Shown piece after piece: positions 57,896 to 64,000 of a stretch of DNA of 64,000 bases. This stretch comes from Symsagittifera roscoffensis. Taxonomy: Eukaryota; Xenacoelomorpha; Acoela; Convolutidae. A program made the translations under genes and the position numbers. Positions within the stretch are counted from its first letter, which is position 1, and each line of letters opens with the position of its first letter. The stretch spans positions 21,973,029 to 22,037,028 of the forward strand of contig NC_087068.1 of NCBI RefSeq assembly GCF_963678635.1. The letters are read 5' to 3'. The notes beneath the pieces were generated by a model. The model worked only from the letters and a program-made list of their open reading frames with translations, was not told where the DNA came from and did no database searches.

Positions 57896-60088
57896 ATGTC
57901 AAGTTCGACCAATATTGTCGTTGGCCTTGCCTGCATCTTCATTGACCTTGGGGTGTTGACCTTGACCGCCCTTGCCCTGGGGGGAGGTACCTGGATTGAA
58001 GAAGTGCGTGAACAAGGAGACTTCTTCACGCGTGCTCAGAACTCGTACCATGACATGGCCATGTTTTCCAATAACATGGATTTGACTAGTATAGGAATGT
58101 GGAGGTACTTCACACAGCCGGGAGTGTCTTTTCCGTTGCCATTTAGAGGTACACAAAAACTTTCATGACCGAATAGTGTCGTCATTGGCCCTGTTTGACA
58201 CCCATTATTTCTGCACCAGCTGTAAATTTTGTGGATAAGAAAATTGAACCATTCATTTTTTCCCCAAAAACTTCAAATTAATCTATTTTTTGTAGCTTAA
58301 ATTCTTATGATAGTTTCATTGTCAGGAAGAACGAATTGAAATAATTAGTTTATGATTCAATAGCGTGAAATTTTCACTAAGAAATTGACATCAAATTGAA
58401 CCTACCCCTGTATTTTAAAAAAGCTTAACACTGATACTGATTTTAAAAACATTAATCAATTTATCACTTAAAATTTTTTGATCCTTAAGCCCAAAATTAT
58501 TAAGGGATAAGCGAGCAAAAGCAAAAAAGAAGAAACATTGTTTCAGACCCCGAGATCCTAGCAGGAACTTTTGCCTTCATTGGGTCTCTATTGTGTGGGT
58601 GTGCTGCAGTGGTCATGTTGTCCTTCCAGATCATGGGAGTACACAGCAACTCAGCGGCACTATCACTAACCATCCTCTGGTCATTTTTCTTCCAGAGTAA
58701 GTATTTGAATATGAACTTATTTAGGTGACATGAGTACGGATAAAGTATTTGTTTTAATTTTACATATATTTCATAACACTAGCCATCTGCAAGTAAACTG
58801 CTCGGTTTGTCGAGGCTTGCATCCAAAAACTTTTACACAATTTGCTGCCAAAAATACCAAAAAAAGCAATTTCCAAATATTTAAGTGCTAAATTTAACAA
58901 AAGAAAATAGTTTAAAACTGCTCCTCTTTGCATTTGCGAAAGAAATCACCACGAAAAAGTAATTTTTTTGCTTTGGAAGTCATTTTCATCTTTTCGCGAT
59001 GAAAATGGTAAAATTTTTGCAGAAGTGATTAAATTTTATACAATATTGCCATGAGCAGATCTCGGATTTTCTCAAGGAAGTCGATTATAAAAAATTTGAT
59101 CGACTTTTTTATTGGTGGACCAAATTGGTTTTCTGCCCGCTCGCAGAACTATGAAATTCCTGTTTTATCAAAACTTAAAAAAAAACAGGACAAAAAAACG
59201 TTTGACGCCATCTTTTGAGGCGTTTTGACACTATTCGGACAATTTTTTGGTTCCTTATGAAAAGTGGGGAATTTCTGGGTGGCCAGGGATTAAATCCCAG
59301 AGCCGCAGGAGTGTCGGTTGTATTTGTTTCTAATTTCCAGGCAGCCTTCTGCTGGTTGGTGACTCAGTAGTGCTCTACTACTTCCAATCCACGTTCGAGT
59401 ACGAATCACTTGGCCACTCCCATCACGAGGGATGGGTCGCGTTCTCCCTAAGTCTCCTCAACATCACTGCCGCCTGCTTCCGACTGTACACGGCAACACA
59501 GGCAATTCAGAGTCCTCTCGATACTATGGAGGTATGACTCGAGTTTCGCAGGTCTGCTAAGAGTTCTTCGGACTGCTATTTTTCTAGCTTTGCTTTTCTA
59601 AGTTATGATTTTCTAAACTTTGGTTTGACCCAAACTCCATGATAACCCAAAACCCATTAAAAACCAAAAATTATGGCTCTTTGTCGACCCATTTTTTTGA
59701 ACTTTCTCGGCATGCCTAACTTTGGTTCATTTGGGGGGCATAGAAAGTTGAGAGCTTTATCATTAAAAAAATACAAGGCATAACGCCACACCGGGGGGAG
59801 ATTGAATCGAAAAAGTCTTTAGTTTCTGCGATCAGCCCGAGTTTTCTCTGTTGTTACATATCAAACAAATCATTTCAGGTTCGTTCAGAATACATGGACG
59901 CTGCACGTGCTGTCGAATTAGCGAGAAGGAACAGTTACAACGGAGCAACTTTTAGGGTTCTCCAATCACCCCCCACAAGTGGGACCCATAACAGCAACTC
60001 AAGTAACATGGGTGCGAACTACCGATGGAGTGACATTGATTTGTTGCACCACAGGATGTCTGAGAAAAGATACTTACAGAACGCCTAA
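57896..60088 (+). CDS. Four-pass membrane protein, four exons, TMEM127-like in layout
   Basis: Coding exons are 57896-58148, 58547-58696, 59341-59531 and 59879-60088, each with GT-AG borders and matching phases (1, 1, 0). Introns are 398, 644 and 347 bp. The product is 267 residues. Four hydrophobic segments lie at about 6-29, 88-112, 118-149 and 161-184; the first loop is long (about 58 residues) and the C-terminal tail of some 80 residues is polar with a Ser/Asn-rich end. ATG at 57896 was chosen because an in-frame TAG lies at 57827; the same frame is open from 57830 (FSTYFFLFIAFLYSISPS), so an upstream coding exon cannot be excluded. The segment order, the LTLTALALGGGTWI stretch and the FAFIGSLLCGCAA stretch recall TMEM127, a negative regulator of mTOR signalling on endosomes. 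I hold this as a guess; claudin/PMP22-like proteins share the topology but lack of the W-x-x-C-x-C loop speaks against them. Confidence 0.88.
59040..59300. mobile_element. Foldback-family fragment in intron 2
   Basis: Contains agatctcggattttctcaag, ggtggaccaaattggttttc and a ggccagggattaaatcccag end, related to 41995-42330 and 8860-9540. It lies wholly inside the intron 58697-59340 and does not touch the splice sites. Confidence 0.55.
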
Positions 60089-61030
60089 ACCTGATTTTCG
60101 CATTTAAGCATCAAGTTTTATTTGCTAAGGGTTTAGCAAAGTGAGCTGCAGCAGATGGAATAACGCGCAAACATTTTTTTCAAAATGCAAATTTTGGGTA
60201 AAGGGTTCTATTTTAGATACAAATTAATTGCATAAATAATTTAAATTTTCCAGGACACGTTTAAATTCACAATGAACAGATGTCAAACTTGATGATAAGC
60301 TTTGCATCAAGTTGCTGACAGTAAATATCCAAAGCAGCAACTCTACTAAGCGACAGCCACAGGTTTTCACTACAACGACGCTGCCACCAATGTCTTGTTA
60401 ATTGAAAATTTAACGATTTTACTCGCAAAAAAGCAGTTGAATTTTTTAAATGAAGAAAAACTTAAACTTTTTTATGTTAAAACAGCAACTTTTTTTTATT
60501 GATGACGGCCTCTAGCAGCAAAGTTTGTTTAGAGAACAAGCTAAAAATCAACTGGTTTTGATAACATAGAAATCAATTTCTGCTTAAAATCACCCTATCA
60601 CATCATTTTGTCGCGGAAAGGGATTATAGATGTAAAGAAAAAACGTTGTCATATTTAGAAGTATAGTTAGAAGTTAATTCAGAAGTAAAGTTCGACGGAA
60701 AGCTACGATTTGAGTGGTAAATAATATTTGACAATTTGTCCACCGCATCCTCTTTCAAAAATGCAAGCAAAACAGTACCGTGATGGAAGGAACAACTTAC
60801 GTCTGCTTACAGTCATGTGAATAATGATTGAGACAGCTGACAAAAATCAACAGCGATCGTGAAACGACTGTTTTGACTGGTACTTATCAAATTGAACTGT
60901 CAAAACGCGTTTTTTCAGTCGACCTAATTCTGCTGTGACCTATTCTGCTTGCAAGTTAGTGAAACATCACCTAGTTTTACATAACGATTTTGAGAGGGTC
61001 ATGTACACTCCATTAAATTTGCAAATTTAG
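60089..61030. other. Downstream intergenic DNA, no gene
   Basis: No open frame of interest. Short words such as aaacgactgttttgactgg near 60857 could belong to an inverted end of the Tc1-like fragment but no partner was found. Confidence 0.45.
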
Positions 61031-61177
61031 ATCGCATCCAAGTCACGCCGTGGTTGCTCTATATCAGTTATTTCGAAGCAGCTTGGGATTCCCAGAGCTA
61101 CTGTTGGCCCAATAGTTAAACGCTATAAAAGAAACCGTATCAGTTTATTGGAAAGTTATCCCGGGAAGACCCCCTAA
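61031..61177 (+). pseudogene. Tc1-like transposase DNA-binding domain scrap
   Basis: A 48-codon open stretch between two stops reads IASKSRRGCSISVISKQLGI, PRATVGPIVKRYKRNRI and ends PGKTP. Helix-turn-helix with S-x-x-x-I-S-x-x-L-G-I-P-R-x-T-V-x-x-I-V-K-R-Y is the N-terminal domain of Tc1/mariner transposases. The P-G-K-T-P end stands where the G-R-P-R hook is expected. The catalytic domain is absent. Confidence 0.72.
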
Positions 61178-61320
61178 ATGTTTCCCCCGTTCCATTACCG
61201 GACTTTTGAGACTATCGACCTTACAAAATTGTTTGTTTTTAAAAATTCAGATGCCTTTCAGCATAGTCGTAATGAGCTACCGGCCGTAAACCACAAATAA
61301 TGGTATTTAATGTTCGATCC

Positions 61321-61360
61321 ATTCGGGTAAATTCATTTGCCCGAATGAATTTACCCGAAA
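61321..61360. repeat. Near-perfect palindrome
   Basis: Arms attcgggtaaattcat (61321-61336) and atgaatttacccgaaa (61345-61360), 15 of 16 bases pairing, around the 8-base spacer ttgcccga. Unique in this window. Confidence 0.9.
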
Positions 61361-61362
61361 AC

Positions 61363-63620
61363 ATCTCAAAAACAATAGTTTTGATTTTTTTCAGGGCCCA
61401 ACTTGAGGATACACTGAAAAGTTAAAAACCAGCGTTGCAATTGATGCATAAGTTAGACATTGCAGTAATTAACTTTGATTCAGTTCCCAATTTTTTCCCT
61501 ATGTATAATGTGTACTTCTGACAAAATAAATGTTTATATATTGGTATAAGACAAAAAATAGCTAAAGGACAGTTTGAAAAGTGTTATTAAATTCAATCAA
61601 AATACTCTCAAATTATAATTAGGATAGCCGGTTGCTGTGCAAGTAGCACAGAATGTTCCAACCATAGTCTTAAAAATACAAAAATCGGTTTTTTTTTCTA
61701 GAAATTAGGCACATTCGACAGCCATAAAAAACAGGCAGAGTGTAAAAAAAGAATAACAAAACGAAAAAAAATTGTAATAAAAAAAACTGAAAGAAACTTT
61801 TAAATTTTTTTTCAATTTTTTTGCATAATTTTTTGGAATTTAAAAAAAGTAAGTTTTTGATTCCTAAGTTTTTGACTCAAGTAAAACTAAACGAGGCAGA
61901 AACAAGCTATTTTAAGCCTACTCGCTAACCCTACTACCTCCAATTTGGACTAAAAACCAAAAATTTCAGACGGGTTTTTCTCAACAATGGGAGAACTTTT
62001 TCTAAAAATTTTAATGTCATTCAAGTTGCGAATGAAAAGGCTTTTTATGATACATCACTCAACCCAGTCCGATGGTTATTTTGCGTGTAAAACATCTTGT
62101 GTGGATTTTGCGTTGTTCCTGATTTTGCATGGAAAACAAAAAAAATAAAAAAAGAACCTAAGCTCACCCGAATACAAAGGTCCTCCACATTTTTGAAATG
62201 GTCGGATCAACGAGGATGGTCGATCGCTGTGAAAGTAAAAAACTAAAAATTAAATTTGTCATTTTTGGCGCTGGGCGCTATTTGAGAAATATACAAACGT
62301 GTAGCAACTTGGTAAATTAGATATAACCAATTTCATTTGCCTTCTAAAAAGTGGCAAAAAAAAGAAAAATAAATTAATTTTTTTCTAGTTTTGTTGCACT
62401 ATAATTTTAATTTTCTAGAAAACTTTAATTGCCACCAAAGCGCAAAATTTTACATCCAAAATTAGTTTTTTTTCTTAGAAATTTAAATTTTTTCAGCACA
62501 AATGTCTTAGAAAAGATTTGGGAGAGTAGTTCTCAAAAAAGTCAGATTTTTTTATATAAAAAAAACAGTCAAAAAATCAAAACTTTGACTTTTCTGAGGG
62601 CCATATTTTTTGCTTTCAAAAAAATTTGGGCGTAACCGCATAAACAGAAGAGCTTCCCGAAACCCGTTCTTTGAATTGAATCCCAATTCTCAGATATAGC
62701 AGGGTTAGATAGTTTTCAAGAATACTCAAAAACTAACAAAAATTCAAAAAATCATAAATGTGACTATTCCGAGGGCCATAATTTTATGTATAAAACAGTT
62801 TAGGCGTAAATTTTTATTTAAAACAGAATATTTCCATTTGAAAAAAAAACAGGTCCAGGTCATATTTGCTAGCTTCAGGCTAAGTTGGCCGGGAACGCTT
62901 AGAGGTTCCAATTCATCATGAACGACGATTCAATAGATTCGAGTTTAACAACTTGTTAACCCAATAAAGTCTTTATTCCGGTTTGGTATCGTTTTCTAGT
63001 TGCAAGTGTAATAAACATACTCATCAGACAATTAGAAAAAAGATAACGAACGCAAGAAAAAAGACAGATTTGTTTTGTGAAAATCTCAACTTTGGACTTT
63101 AAATAGAAAAATAGATGGCCTTTAAATTTTTGAAAGACACTTTTTTCGATACAATTAATCCAATTTGAGAAAACTGGATCAATAGAAAAAACTGTTAAAT
63201 CTGATAATTAAATTCTACTTTCGAAATTTGAAGCAGATTACGTTTTTGGGAACTTTACATTTTCACCATTCGAGAGTGGATTTTTCCCTTCCTTGTAACA
63301 AAGGAAATGAACTGAACTTGAAAAAGAAATCAAAAGTCAAACCGCGAAAAAGCAATTTCGGGATTTTTCTTGGAAAATGAAGCAAAAAAAATCATGGCGA
63401 CGTACAATAGGGTCTGAACTACTCGACTCTTAAAAACCGAACAAAATTCAAAGTTATGACTTGAATGCACAATTCTTTTTGCTGCATTGGACGGTATTTT
63501 GGATTCTGGCCGGCTATGTATACACACAGGCGCAGCTGCACTTCGCAAACCCTTGCGAGAACACAACCAATAAGCAGCTCTATCAAGTGAAATAAAAAAA
63601 GTAAAAATAAGCCTCGAGTT
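61363..63620. other. Intergenic, no gene seen
   Basis: AT-rich with long A and T runs. A diverged direct repeat around ctgagggccatattttttgc (62597) and ccgagggccataattttatg (62769) spans about 100 bp each. Small frames here lack protein-like composition. Confidence 0.5.
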
Positions 63621-63627
63621 ATCAAAA

Positions 63628-63705
63628 ACTCGGCTACGTGTAGGATTCGAATCTGCGAACTACTGCAATCAAGACATTATGAGTCTCACGCACTATCCAC
63701 TCAAG
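63628..63705 (-). tRNA. tRNA-derived sequence, Met(CAT)-like, probably pseudogene or SINE head
   Basis: The minus strand reads cttgagtggatagtgcgtga, then gactcataatgtcttg, then cagattcgaatcctacacgt. The first part resembles an internal A box (T-R-G-C-N-N-A-G-T-G-G), the last a B box (G-x-T-T-C-G-A-A-T-C-C), and the centre an anticodon loop with CAT. Acceptor and T-stem pairing are poor, so it is not an intact tRNA. Confidence 0.45.
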
Positions 63706-64000
63706 CTTAACAAACAACACAAACGAGTCACGAAAAGGCAGCTATATATGCTAATAAATTGCCAAAGCTATTCAGCAAAAGTGTCACCAAATACATGACT
63801 CAATTTTGCATGTAAAAATTTGGAATATAACAAACTGAAGTCATCCACACTAACTTTTCAAGTAACAAATCGCAAAGCATAAACCCTTATTAGGTAAAAA
63901 TTAAGCTTTTCAAGAAATGGCGAGATAGGAGTAAAAAAATTTGTGACACCGAGTTTTGATTTTTTTAATGTTGTTTGAAACAAATCACTTTTTCGGTTCA
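63706..64000. other. No gene recognised
   Basis: AT-rich end of the window without features. Confidence 0.45.

Overview
This is an AT-rich stretch of metazoan nuclear DNA. Three things point there. The few recognisable genes are split by GT-AG introns. Most of the window is decayed transposable elements. One of them is a BEL/Pao retrotransposon, a superfamily known only from animals. Nothing bacterial or organellar was seen. The phylum cannot be fixed from sequence reading alone; an invertebrate is likely.

Layout. 1-7150: head-to-tail copies of a dead non-LTR retrotransposon (minus strand, unit about 3.3-3.4 kb). 7.7-19 kb: sparse exon-like islands at 7689-7797, 10895-11070 and 17113-17240, set among foldback elements and a broken Mutator-like (MULE) transposase. 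19.15-21.23 kb: a 26-bp satellite with higher-order structure. 21.3-26.1 kb: intron-like DNA with small repeats. 26126-27217: a long coiled-coil coding exon cut by an 10.8-kb BEL/Pao element (27219-38039, minus strand); the reading frame resumes at about 38043 and runs to a stop at 38624. The BEL element carries an internal tandem duplication and a TA-flanked DNA element inside its LTR. 38.7-42.3 kb: foldback elements and a C-rich tract. 42.8-56.8 kb: a very large decayed Ty3/gypsy-type endogenous retrovirus with a glycoprotein region that resembles the class III (chuvirus/gB-like) fusion proteins. 57.9-60.1 kb: the best preserved host gene, four exons encoding a four-pass membrane protein of 267 residues. 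60.1-64 kb: a Tc1-like transposase scrap, a palindrome and a tRNA-derived sequence.

How it fits together. The three exon islands and the coiled-coil exon are on the same strand and their splice phases chain without conflict (2+1, 1+2, 0+0). They may therefore be one long gene running from 7.7 to 38.6 kb, its introns swollen by repeats and its last exon split by the BEL element. That is an inference to be tested with RNA reads. The membrane-protein gene is independent. All retroelement coding regions carry stops, frameshifts or deletions, and none looks able to move by itself.

The most interesting points are the retrovirus with the class III-like glycoprotein, the BEL insertion that splits a host frame whose two halves both stayed open, the satellite that is stop-free in all three forward frames, and the nested history recorded inside the BEL element.
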